A stretch of DNA of 64,000 nucleotides from Turnera subulata (taxonomy: Eukaryota > Streptophyta > Magnoliopsida > Malpighiales > Passifloraceae): assembly GCA_028386065.3 (NCBI GenBank), contig JAKUCV010002884.1:42306-106305 (forward strand), written 5' to 3'. How positions within the stretch are numbered: position 1 is the stretch's first letter; the number at the start of each line of letters is the position of its first letter. Both the position numbers and the translations under genes were made by a program. Below, one piece after another: positions 32,536 through 43,641 of the stretch. The notes under the pieces are model-generated. The model was not told the DNA's origin. It searched no databases and saw only the letters and a list, made by a program, of their open reading frames with translations.

Positions 32536-33888
32536 CTAATCCATTGTATCCGTCTGCTGAATCGGTAGGAAATGAGCTGACTTGGTCAACCTGTCAACAA
32601 TGACCCAGATGGCATCATGTCGACCCCGGGTCCTCGGTAACCCAATCACAAAGTCCATAGTAATATGCTCCCACTTCCACTGCGGAATGGTCAAAGATCT
32701 CAACTTACCGGCAGGAGCCTGATGCTCGACTTTCACCGGCTGACAAGTCATACAACGAGCCACAAACTCCGCAACATCCTTCTTCATCCCGGCCCACCAA
32801 TAATGACTCTTCAAGTTCTGGTACATTTTGGTGCTACCAGGATGCATAGCATATGGCGCATTATGCGCTTCATCCATGATCCATCTCCTCAAATCATCCA
32901 CATCTGGAACACACAACCGATCACCGGTCATCAAAGCACCATCCTCCCGGACATAGAAACTAGAACTCTCTCCACCGAGAGCCTTATCCCTCAACTCTGC
33001 TAAGTGAGGATCACCATACTGCAACTCCATGATCCTATCCCTCAAGGTCGGCCGGATGCTCAAATTGGCAAGCAACGCCCCAGTAACATCCTCCAACTGT
33101 GCATCCAACGACCTCAGCTCCACCAACGATGGCAAAGCATAAGAAACTGAGTTCTCATCCACAGAAGCCACTCTCTTCCGGCTCAATGCATTTGCAACCA
33201 TATTGGCCTTGCCCGGATGGTACTCGATAGTACAATCATAATCCTTCAGAAGCTCAATCCAGCGTCTCTGCCTCATATTAAGCTCCCTTTGGGTCATGAT
33301 GTACTTCAAACTCTTGTGGTCCGTGAAAATCCGACACTTCTCACCGTACAGATGGTGTCTCCAGATCTTTAGAGCAAAGATCACAGCAGCTAACTCCAGA
33401 TCATGGGTCGGATAGTTCCTCTCGTGAGTTCTCAACTGCCTGGAGGCATAAGTAATCACTCGACCCTCCTGCATCAAAACACATCCCAAGCCCAGACCAG
33501 AAGCATCACTAAACACCGTGTACTCCACTCCGGGTCTCGGAACAGTCAAAACCGATGCAGAAGTCAACCGACTCTTCAACTCCTCAAAACTCTTCTGACA
33601 ACTGTCATCCCAAGCAAAAGTGCAGTCTTTCCTCAACAGCTTAGTCATGGGACCCGCTATCAAGGAAAAACCCTCAATGAACCTCCGGTAGTAACCGGCA
33701 AGTCCAAGAAAACTCTGTATCTCAGATACACTCTTCGGTGGCTCCCAATCTATAACTGCCTTAATCTTGGCCGGATCCACCTTAATGCCCTCACCGGACA
33801 CAATATGCCCAAGGAATGCAACCTCATCCAACCAAAACTCACACTTGCTGAGCTTGGCATAGAGTTGTTCTTCTCTCAACCTCTGCAA
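32536..33888 (-). pseudogene. Element B RT C-terminal part, RNase H, integrase N-terminal part
   Basis: 450-codon open stretch in pol. In order: RT thumb/connection ([11 protein letters not shown]), RNase H with [13 protein letters not shown] near residue 126 and [21 protein letters not shown], then the integrase zinc domain ([11 protein letters not shown] with CMTCQ) and the start of the core ([20 protein letters not shown]). Both ends are stop codons that break a formerly continuous frame with 33892-34362 and 31621-32478. Confidence 0.9.
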
Positions 33889-33891
33889 AAC

Positions 33892-34362
33892 CTATCTCAA
33901 GTGGTCCTCATGTTCGGCCTTACTACTCGAGTAAACCAAGATATCATCAATGAACACTACCACAAACCGGTCCAGAAATTCATGGAAGACCTGTTGCATC
34001 ATACACATGAACACTGCCGGTGCATTCGTCAGACCAAAAGGAATAACCACAAACTCATAATGACCATACCGAGTGCAGAATGCAGTCTTCGGTATGTCCT
34101 GCTCTACAATCCGAACCTGATGGTAACCAGATCGCAAGTCAATCTTCGAGAATACGGATGCACCCTGCAACTGATCGAACAAGTCATCGATCCTAGGCAA
34201 AGGATACTTGTTCTTCACAGTCACCTTGTTCAACTGCCTATAGTCCACACACATCCGCATACTGCCATCCTTCTTCTTCACAAACAAGACCGGGGCACCC
34301 CAGGGTGAGATGCTCGGTCTAATAAAACCCTTATCTAACAACTCCTCCAGTTGCTTCTTCAA
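33892..34362 (-). pseudogene. Element B reverse transcriptase, catalytic part
   Basis: 157-codon stretch with the RT fingers and palm: [39 protein letters not shown] (first catalytic Asp), [11 protein letters not shown] and the FIDDILVYS active site. Residues needed for catalysis are all present, but stop codons at both edges separate it from the protease and from the rest of RT. Confidence 0.92.
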
Positions 34363-34365
34363 CTC

Positions 34366-35169
34366 CTAAAGTTCTGTCGGAGCCATTCTATAGGGCGGTA
34401 TAGAAATAGGTGCAACTCTCGGTACCAAGTCAACTGTATACTCCACCTCCCGCTCCGGAGGCAACCCAGGTAAATCATCAGAAAATACATCGGGAAACTC
34501 CCGAACAATAGGAATATGCTCCACTCCAGGTACTGGTACCGAAGAATTGACCACATGAGCTAGAAAAGCATCACAACCCTCTCCAACCATCCTGAAAGCT
34601 TGGATGGCCGAGATACAGCACGCTGATAGGGCTCTTCGCTCTCCAACAAACACCAATCTACGCCCCAACAAAGAAGATAAGGATACTTCCCTGGCCCGAC
34701 AATCAACTACTGCTTGGTGTCTGGACAACCAGTCCATGCCTAAGATAACATCAAACTCTCCCAAATCCATGGCAGCAAGATCAGAAGGAAAACTCTCACT
34801 ATCATACTCTATCGACACATCTCTACAAACTCGATCAACAACTACTATATCTCCAGTGGGTAAACGGACTCTCAAGGGTCTACTAAGGCTGTCATCCTCT
34901 ATGTTATGAGTGGTCATGAATGCACGTGATACAAAAGAATGTGTTGAACCTGGGTTAACTAAAGCATGTGCAAATTGACCAAAAACCATAAAGGTACCTG
35001 TTATAACCTCTGGAGCATCAGCAGCCTCCTCCCGGGTGATGGCATAAACCCTAGGAGCTGCAGCAGACTGAGTCGCACCCCCGCGGTTCGGAGCTCCAGA
35101 ACCCCCATGACCTCGACCCTGCTGTTCGCCACCCCTGTTCGGACCAGAAGAAACTGCACCACTAGCCAC
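34366..35169 (-). pseudogene. Element B aspartic protease and protease-RT linker
   Basis: 267-codon stretch. The Gly/Arg-rich N part is followed by a retropepsin-like domain with VNPGSTHSFVS where LIDSGATHSF is usual: the catalytic Asp position reads Asn. It then shows VILGMDWLSRH and the linker FPDVFSDDLPGLPPEREVEY that precedes RT in Ty3/gypsy pol. The changed active site and stops at both ends indicate a dead protease. Confidence 0.88.
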
Positions 35170-35262
35170 AGAACTCTGTACCGTATACTAAGAACCACTG
35201 CCCCCATTATCCTTCATCCACTTATAGTAAGATGACTTCTGGTGTCCCGGCTTATTGCAGTA

Positions 35263-36311
35263 CTAGCATGTACCCGAGAACCATGCCGAGAAACCCCGTC
35301 CCTGAGAGCCTGACTGATAGGACCGTCCTCCCGAGGATCTGCTTGGTCCACCCTGATAACTCTGCCCTCGGAATTTCTTCGAACCCTGGTAAGAAGAACC
35401 CTGATCACCAGAATAATTTGCACCTCCGGCATCAGAATACTGCCTCTTCTGTCCTGAAGCAGATGACTGCTTCCTCTGCTTGGCTACCCGAGCCTCCTTC
35501 CCGATCAACTGAACTCTCTCAGCATCAAAAGCAGCCGTACAAACTGCCTCCCAAGTCTTGTGCCCTCCACCAGCCATAGCTAACGCCAACTCTGTACGTA
35601 AGCCGTTAACAAACCACCTACACTTGGTCACCTCATCGGGCACAAACTCCCTAGCATAAGAGAGAAGGATGTTGTACCGTATCCTGAAAGCTGATACAGT
35701 CTCATCTAGTCCCTGCTTCACCTCAAGAAAATGCTTCTTCTGCTCCTCCAGAAATCCAACAGTAAGAAACTCCTTGTAGAATTTCTCCTTGAAATCCTCC
35801 CAAGGCATCTCCACAGGCTTCGGTAGGTCGGCCACAAGTTCCTGCCACCATGTCAATGCATACCCTGTGAACTTGTGTGCCGCAAATCGGGCTCTCTGTT
35901 CAGGAGTACAAGTGAACTTCTCCAGGACATTCTCCACCTGGCGAAACCAATCATCAAACTCCTTGGCTTTGCCCTCTTCACCTGAGAATTCCTTCACTGC
36001 AGACTTATCCATGTGCTTATACCCACTCTCCATACCACCTCCCGTAGCAGGTGCTATCGGCTGGGCACCCTGCTGCTGCTGCTGCTGAAACTGCTGGAAC
36101 TGCTACCACTACAGAAAGCCTGATACTGCTGGAACGCTGGGTCCACAACAGGTGGTACAGGTGGCACAACATTCTGTCCTCCACCACCTGCAGCATTATT
36201 CTCTGTTGTATTATTGTTCCCCTGACCAATGGGAACCTGCATCACCGACACATTGTCGGAGACATGAGTAGCGGCGTCATCCTCAGCATTGTGCTGTCCC
36301 TGGTGATCCAT
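35263..36311 (-). pseudogene. Element B gag, frameshifted
   Basis: The start ATG is at 36311. The N-terminal 85 codons end in a frameshift within a Ser/Gln-rich stretch near 36117 (one T fewer than in element E), and the second frame (36033-35263) carries the retrotransposon gag domain with GYALTWWQELVADLP and PWEDFKEKFYKEF. The Ser/Gly/Tyr-rich tail runs into a damaged zinc knuckle (an in-frame stop near 35260, and the last Cys replaced by Tyr) that continues toward the protease. Compare the open gag of element E at 63394. Confidence 0.9.
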
Positions 36312-36437
36312 ATCAACGCCTATATGAATGCAAATGAGTCAAAACACTTTAAAAATCATAAATCCGGAAACAGGCTCAGAAACAAAAATCACTTTGGAAA
36401 ACAAAATTTAAAACACTTTTAAAACCAAGGATCTGAA

Positions 36438-36452
36438 GCCTGCTCCGCTACC
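36438..36452 (-). other. Primer binding site of element B
   Basis: TGGTAGCGGAGCAGG on the minus strand, three bases inside the 5' LTR end; identical to the elements A and E sites. Confidence 0.8.
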
Positions 36453-36455
36453 AAG

Positions 36456-39428
36456 CTGAAACTCCCGTGTCCCAATTTTACCAATAAAATACTTAAATAA
36501 AGGAAATTACCAAAAACAAACCGGCTTAACAAGCCTCAAGTCAACCCGTCATCCTGCCGATACATCATCAAATACTAAATCCCGGCAACCCGCCGATAAT
36601 GAAATCCAAAATCAATAGTGACATCCCAATAAAATTCAATGCAGCGGAAGAAATAAACGGAGTAAAAATAAGAGAAACAAAACAGTATGCATGCCGACTC
36701 TATGGATCCAACCGGGAGATCAAGCACAGCTACCTGCTGAGATAACCACGTCCGTACTCCGGGAAAGGAAGAAAGAGACTGCACGCTATCTATGAGTCTG
36801 AAAAACAACGTTGGCGATTATGTGAGTCGCCTACTCAGTGAGCAGTATAAATCTAATTATGTAGGTGTGCAGAAACAAGTTCAAAAGGAAGGATGAGAAA
36901 CAAGACAAGTATGCAAACATACAACAACCAGTACTAACATGCCAAGACATTCAAGCAAACAGTTCATTATTCTCCATCTGTTGTGTGTTAAGTTTTCTTA
37001 TTATAATTTATATTTCAGGGCCCCCTACTGTGTGCATCGAGCTCGGTCCCGTCTCATGAGACAACCAGGCATAAGCCCAAATAAAACCAGGCACGAAGCC
37101 CAAACATATCCATAGAGAGAGAGAGAGACAGAGAGANTGAGACAACCAGGCATAAGCCCAAATAAAACCAGGCACGAAGCCCAAACATATCCATAGAGAG
37201 AGAGAGAGACAGAGAGAAAGAGGGAGGTAGAAAGGGGGAGGTAGAAGGAGGGAGGTAGAACCGGTCATTACAGACCCATATGCAAATCCGCATATCACAT
37301 GCTATCCCGCATGCAAACCCGAGGGGTATCACTTCCTGCTTGAACCAACCGGTCATCAGCACACAGTAGCCTATCTTCCACTGTACAATATTTTTATTCA
37401 CAAATTATGAGTTTATGTGTGCCAAGAATCGTGATTTAGCAAGGTTGTGTGTATTCTCATCTCAGTCAAATATCCGGGTCTCCGACCCACAACACATCAC
37501 ACAAATTACCCAAAATCACACCACATGTTATCACTATAGCAATCCAACATTTCATGCTCAAAAGCAAACAGTAAGACCTAGGCACACAATACGGATCACA
37601 GCATGTTAGCAAACGGGCATGCAACTCAAACAGACCAATCCAACAAGCTCATGCATACAAACATAAAAAGACGTATAAAGTCACCTCAACGATGATTGTC
37701 CTGTGGAGCTTTTCCCAAAACAGATCCTCCAGCTCCCGAGGTGTTACCCGTGCCTGAATACCCGCACACACAACAAATTACAAACAATCACAATAAAAAC
37801 GTGCATGCATGATCACTAAATGCTCAACTGAGTTAAACCCGTCCCTAGTTAGCCAATTATGAAATTCCCGGGTCTAAGCCCGGCATGATGTTCCCTCACC
37901 TAAACTCTGAGTATCGGGACCTAAGGTTCACAGGGCTTAAGCCCAACTAAGTCCAAAAGTAGCTCCCGGGCCTATGGCCCACTCATCATGTTCTTTACGA
38001 GTTTCCGGCCTAAAGCCCAATCTAAGTCCAATTTCAATTTCCGGCCCTAAGGCCCACTTCCTTAAGTCCTTAATCAACCAAGTATGAAATTAGGCTCGAA
38101 GCCCGTTACTTAAATCCAAGGTCAACTCGATCCCAAAGATTCCCGACCTATGGTTCTACCCGTGTCGGTAAATTCCCGATTATGTTCCACATAATTCCCG
38201 TTCTCGATTTCTATTATGTACATTAACAATAATACATAACCCAATCCGAAATTATAAGTACATGCCATGAAGGAATACAAATTACACAACATCGGTAATA
38301 CCGTTAAATGCCGGAATAAAACCCGAGCCTTCGCCGGAAAATTGCCGAGCCTCGCCGGAAAATTTCCGAGCCTCGCTGGATTCCGGTGACCTTGCCGGAA
38401 TTCACAAAAACTGCAGAAACAAAACATCCAACCCACATTCACCTCACAGCAACCAATTTCACAACACAACACCCTTCAGACCCGTAAAACGAATTAAAAG
38501 AAATCACAGAATGGATCCTTACCTGAAATTCAACCAAATCTGCCCCCTGTCCAAGCCGGCCAAACACCGCCACAACAACCTGCAACACCGAACCCGACCC
38601 ACAACACCTCTGCCGGAGGAACATACACACACACCCAAGCACCTCACTACCGGAACACACACACGCAGCAACCACCCGATTTGCCACCACAACACACACA
38701 CCCGGCCGCTATGAAAGGAAAAGAGAAGAAACCCAAATCGGGTTAGTCCACCCAAACGGAAATAGCAACCACGATCCATGAAAACAAAAGAAATAGAGGA
38801 AGAGGAAAGGAATCGGGAGCGGCGGCACTCACCAGACACGGCGGCTCGTCGTGTACCCGACCTCGAGCTCTCCACCGTCCGTCCCTGTCCACGTTGAACC
38901 GATTCTCTAGCTCGAAGGGGTGGCGTCGTGAAAGCAACAAGGAAGGGGTGAAGAACGATTTGGGAAAAGGTTGCAGGAGAGGGAAGTGAAGAGGGAGAGG
39001 GAGAGAGAGAGAAGGAAGGAAGAGAGGGGGGTCGGCGGCGGTTTGGAGGAAAAGAGAAGAAGAAGAGAAAAAGAAAGAAGGAAAAGGAAGAGAAGGGTTT
39101 TAGGGCTTGACCCGCCAGCCCGAACGACGCGTCGTTCGGCTGGGCGCGGTCAACCCTCCCTGTTGACTCGTTTTGTTTTGTTTTTTTTTTTTCCTTTTCC
39201 AAAACGACGTAGTTTCAATAGAAACCGCGTTAAACATCGCGTTTCACCCCGATCTCGAATCCGTTTCCCACGGGACCCGAACCATGGACAATACCAACTT
39301 AAAATTGACATTTCAAAGGCATAATAATTTATTTCCTCGAATAAAACTCGAAAATACCTCAAGGATAAAATTGGAATAAAAATTCTGAAAATTTCGAAAA
39401 TCAAATTATGAAAATTCGGGGCGTTACA
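36456..39428 (-). repeat. 5' LTR of chromovirus element B
   Basis: On the minus strand from TGTAACGCCCCGAATTTTC at 39428 to GGGAGTTTCA at 36456, 2973 bp, followed by PBS and gag. It shares its distal 1.3 kb with the 3' LTR at 30246-31567 and the whole length, less closely, with the LTR of element E (60206-63248). It was inserted into the pol region of element C, whose sequence resumes at 39429. Contains an N-flanked duplication at 37057-37217. Confidence 0.92.
37057..37217. repeat. 80-bp exact duplication separated by one N
   Basis: 37057-37136 and 37138-37217 read the same, both starting TGAGACAACCAGGC and ending GACAGAGAGA, with a single N at 37137. The homologous place in element E (about 62505-62580) has one copy. 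This most likely is an unmerged contig overlap. Confidence 0.85.
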
Positions 39429-40324
39429 GTCACCTACAGCGCCTGCTGCATGAAGCATATCCTCCTCGACAATTTTAATGGCATTCAACATATAGCAAGC
39501 ATTGGATTCCAGCTCTGAATCCATTTCCTTCTAGACATTAAATTCCACCCTTTCCTCCCCAACTCGAAATGTGATGCTACCTTCCTTTACATCAATAACA
39601 ACGTCTGCTGTTGCGAGAAAAGGCCTGTCAAGAATGATTGGGGTCTACTTATCAAGCTTCATGTCCATGACCCGAAGTCACAAGGTATATAAAACTTCCC
39701 AACTTTCACAGGGAAATTCTCCAAGACACCAACAGGATACTTCACAGATCGATCAGCAAGCTGCAGCATCATGCATGTTGGCTTTATCTCCCCAAAGTTG
39801 AGCTTTTGTGCTGCTGCTAATGGCATCAAACTTATACTGGCCCTAAGGTCACACAATGCTCTGTTGAAGTTCTGGGTGCCAATAGAAGAAGGAATCGAAA
39901 AGCTTCTCGGATCTTCAAGCTTTGATATGGGCTGCTGTTTTAGTAACACAGCACTGAAGTCTGCTGTAAGGGCCACTGTCTGCTGCTCTATCATGCGCTT
40001 TTTGGTCAGGATCTCCTTAAAAAATTTTGCATATGTGGGCATTTGATCTAGAACAGTGGTGAAAGGAATTTCCAACCGGAGAACACTGAGCATATCCACG
40101 AATTTCTTGTACTGATCCTCAAGCTTGCTCTTCCAATAAACCTGTGGGAGTGGCAGTGGAGGCTGGTAAGGTACTGGCAGTGCTTTCTTCTTAGGCGCAT
40201 CTTCTGGCAGCGTCACTAGTTCAGGTGCTGCTTCCTGCTTCTTCTCAGATTCAGGCACTATCTCTTGTGTAGGTTTAAGAACAGGATTTGAAAGCTTCTT
40301 CCGACTCCTCAGTGTTACTGCCAT
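39429..40324 (-). pseudogene. Element C (Athila) protease region and start of pol
   Basis: The open stretch 40324-39659 begins MAVTLRSRKKL and carries the Athila-type protease with CDLRASISLMP (usual form has Gly after DL) and VLENFPVKVGKFYIPCDF. Past a frameshift/stop near 39659 the protein continues in another frame with the TPIILDRPFLATADVVI block and MDSELESNACYMLNAI, up to the insertion point of element B. RT, RNase H and integrase of element C are missing on both sides of B, so they were deleted. Confidence 0.82.
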
Positions 40325-40501
40325 GCATTGCTCTTTCGGATTTGCCTCTGTTTATCCTGGCAGCCTACCCTGTGGATGCTGCTACTGCACAGCATACTGT
40401 GCAAACTGGTTCTCAAGCATCTTATTGTAGGCCTTCAGCTGAGTAAGCTCCATATCCATCCTATTAAGGTTCCCACCCATCCGGTTCTGCCCTTCCAGCA
40501 G

Positions 40502-41827
40502 CTACTTCACCGTTTGAGTCAATTCGGAATACCCTCCTTGTTGTCCACCTTGCCACTGCTGCTGCTGCCCTTGCTGCTGGTACCCTTGATTGTAGTTCTG
40601 GTTAGGGATTGAATGCCAGCCCTGATTGTACCCCTGATTGTAATTGTTGTAGGGCTGGTTTAGGCGGCAGCCAATAAAATTTGCCTCCTCGGAATTGTTC
40701 TCTGGACACTCAAGAAAAGAGTGAGGGCCACTGCAAATTTCACAGACACTATATTGGGCAATAGGTTGTACCTGAGCTACAGGTTGCACTGGCTTGGTGG
40801 TCAAGTCTTTGAGTTGCTTGGAGATGGCAGCAAGCTGGGCCTCAATGTTGTTGTTTTTGTCTACATGATGCACTCCCCTTGCACTGCGACGCGGCTCCTC
40901 ATCATCTTCATGATTGAGCATTATTCTCTTAGCATCCTCGCATGGTGTCTGCTTAAACTTCCCATCAGGTGCTGCAGCATTGAGAGTGTGCCTATCTTCA
41001 GGTGACATGGCGTGATAGAAGATTCCCAGCAATGCCGGCGGGTACACCATATGAGCAGGGCAGCGCTGGATTAGGTCCTGAACTTTCTCCCATGCTTGCA
41101 CCATTGTTTCATCATATTTCAGAGTAAAATTATAGATTTGCCCACGAAGCTCATCCATTTTTGTATCAGGGAAGTATTTCTTAAAAAATGCTTCTTCCAC
41201 CTGTGCCCAGGTGGTGATGCTGCCCGCTGGCAGAGTCTTCAGCCACCTTTTGGCTCCATCCTTGAGAGAGAATTTGAAGAGAAGGAGTTTCTTGGCATCT
41301 TTAGAACATCCCTGAATCCTGGTGGTGGCAAAAATATCCAAAAAATCCTCCAAGTGTTGATTAGGGTCCTCCAGCGTCGTTCCACCAAACTGCTTGTTTT
41401 GCACCATTTGAACCAAGTTGGTTCTCAGCTCAAAAGGGTTATCATTATCGGGTAGTGTGATGGCTCCATGAGGTGCGGTATGTCTGGGCCGCATGAGCTG
41501 GTTTATTGGCATATTGGGGATGTTGGCGAAGGGATCCACATTGTCATTGCCAACATTGTTTTGATGCTGGCGCTGCTGGTTCCTCGGGCCTACAGGATTG
41601 ATGATATTACCCTCGTCATTCCTTGGTGGGTCATCCTGGCCGTGTGGAGGGTTGATAACGTTACCCTCAGCATCCTGGCCATTGTGTGGAGGGTTGATAC
41701 TGGCCATTGTTGATGTCTCAACGGTTCCAGCTGCTTTCTGTTGCCTTACTTGCCTGCGGTTCGCCCTAACAGTGCCTTCGATATCAGGAATATGGATTAG
41801 CTCGGGATGTTGGCTCCTAGTTTGCAT
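40502..41827 (-). CDS. Element C (Athila) gag polyprotein
   Basis: 441-codon open frame from the ATG at 41827, the structural polyprotein of a Ty3/gypsy Athila-type retrotransposon. The N part (1-100) is low-complexity and hydrophilic. The gag domain spans roughly 150-290, with NPFELRTNLVQMVQNKQFGG, HLEDFLDIFATTRI, GAKRWLKTLPAGSI and AFFKKYFPDTK. A CX2CX3HX4C zinc knuckle, CEICSGPHSFLEC, lies near residue 370, followed by an Asn/Tyr/Gln/Gly-rich tail. Downstream (40500 to 40325) the frame is interrupted by several stops before the protease. The PBS lies about 120 bp upstream at 41946-41963. Confidence 0.88.
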   Translation of the reverse strand: MQTRSQHPELIHIPDIEGTVRANRRQVRQQKAAGTVETSTMASINPPHNGQDAEGNVINPPHGQDDPPRNDEGNIINPVGPRNQQRQHQNNVGNDNVDPFANIPNMPINQLMRPRHTAPHGAITLPDNDNPFELRTNLVQMVQNKQFGGTTLEDPNQHLEDFLDIFATTRIQGCSKDAKKLLLFKFSLKDGAKRWLKTLPAGSITTWAQVEEAFFKKYFPDTKMDELRGQIYNFTLKYDETMVQAWEKVQDLIQRCPAHMVYPPALLGIFYHAMSPEDRHTLNAAAPDGKFKQTPCEDAKRIMLNHEDDEEPRRSARGVHHVDKNNNIEAQLAAISKQLKDLTTKPVQPVAQVQPIAQYSVCEICSGPHSFLECPENNSEEANFIGCRLNQPYNNYNQGYNQGWHSIPNQNYNQGYQQQGQQQQWQGGQQGGYSELTQTVK

Positions 41828-41945
41828 ACACTGCTAGAGAGTCAACAGCGTCGCTGTCGGTAGCCTGCCACAAGAAAGCAAAGAAAATCAGAAAACAAAG
41901 AAAGCCTAATCAATCAAAAACACTAACTAGTATTATTTAGCGCAG

Positions 41946-41963
41946 CCCCCGGCAACGGCGCCA
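41946..41963 (-). other. Athila PBS (tRNA-Asp type)
   Basis: On the minus strand TGGCGCCGTTGCCGGGGG, matching the well known Athila/Tat PBS complementary to tRNA-Asp except for the last base; six bases inside the LTR end. Confidence 0.88.
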
Positions 41964-41969
41964 AAAACT

Positions 41970-43437
41970 TGTTCGTGCAAAACCGGCTGCAAGTGCACAG
42001 CGTTGCTGTAGCAACAAGGTCAAATCACAGGGACTGGAAAATAATACTTGCCTCAGGCTCTCGATTGATTAGACTACAATAAACAATAAATAGTAAATAA
42101 AATCCGAGAATTGAAGGCAGTGTTTAGAATTGATAATAAACTAAATAAACAACAAGTAAATAAAAGAGAGATAAATAATATATATTCGAAAAGAGAATAA
42201 ATAAGAAATAAGTAACAGGTATCGATGGTTTTGGGTAGCAAACGCAGCGATGGGTGAGCTAGATTGTCCGGGGTTCACTACAATGTCGCTGTCTAACTAT
42301 AATTCATAATTTGGTAAATAAATTCGTCCACTTTGAAGGGCTACCTAGCCTAAGTTGTCTACAATTAGTGTCACATGTAATTGTAAACCTACCCTAGTTA
42401 TGGAATAACCTGCTTTCGTCAGTGAAGCTCTTTCCTAGGGCGCAGTGTCGCAGTGCTAGGCGCTGTTATCCTCAACTAACACTAAAGTCTCTTTCGACGA
42501 TTAGTAGGGGTAGAGGCTTGATACAGTCTGAGTTCTTAGTTTCTCCATTAGGTGCGTTACTAAGGCGTCTAAAATAGTGTTTGAGGGTGATCAAGCCGCA
42601 GACACTGTTAAGCACTCTATATCAAATCAAAGCATAACGAATAAAAGAAAACCAAGTCTGGATTATAAATCAAACATCAAGAACAGTAGCTACATCCTAT
42701 AAACCTAGATAGAGTATTTAGTTCATGAAGAAGAAGAAAATAAAGAAGAAAAGTGTAATCGACATAATGCAAAATAAAACTAAAAGCTCCACTTTTCTTC
42801 CAGCCAAATTCCTGACTTTTTACTGCTCAAAAAGCAATTAATTTTGTCCAGCAAGTGCTCCTTTTATATCTAGGGTTTTATTCCTAAAAGATAGGAATTT
42901 AAGCGTGTTGGAATTGGAATAAAACTCCTAGACTTTAGCTTCAATAATTCCTCTTTAAATCTTCTTTCCTTACTGGGAGTGTCTAGGTGCATCCTCTCTT
43001 AAATACTCCTGGAAATTAGGCGCAAACCTAGTAAAAAAAGGGTCTTGACGCCAATTTCACTGCAGGGGCGCTGTCAGGCTTGCGATTTGTACTGGAACAG
43101 TGCTCTTCACAGCGCCTCACTGGTTTTGGGCTATAATCGTCAAATCTCCTCCAGAACAAAAGGTTCTCTGAAAAAGAAGGTTTAAGAGCAGATATTTTGT
43201 CGACAGTGGCGCTACTAGGAAATTGGTCTAGTTTTTTCAGCAGCGGCGCTACTGACCCAAAATCGCCAAATATGCTCCAAAAAGCGCCAAATTGCACCTG
43301 AAAGCTTCCAAGGGTAAGGAAAGATGGATTTGGCATGAAAAGAAGTAAATTTACATCTAAATGCTTGAATTAATGATGAATGTAAGCCAAAAGACGACAG
43401 TGTGCGCTGTAAAAAGTACGTAATTCCATGTACATCA
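41970..43437 (-). repeat. 5' LTR of Athila-type element C
   Basis: On the minus strand from TGATGTACATGGAATTACG at 43437 to GCACGAACA at 41970, 1468 bp. It corresponds to the 3' LTR at 25993-28796 without the MULE and supplies the empty-site sequence. Outer flank CCCGT. Confidence 0.93.
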
Positions 43438-43641
43438 CCCGTGAAATAAAGAATAAGAACAGGCTCGGGGAGCCGGCGGTCTTCTCGCTATTACCGCCGC
43501 TTCTGCAGCTTGTGTTCTTAAACCTCCCGAAACCCCCTCTTTCCCTCATTTCATTCTTTCTCATTCAAAAATCTCTTGTTTTTCTCTTAAAACCGCTCAA
43601 TCAACTCGCAATCCCCTCGCCTCTCACTCCAAATCAACTCC

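Noticed and set aside
33403..34308. 301-codon plus-strand frame
   Set aside because: Antisense shadow of the element B reverse transcriptase and RNase H.
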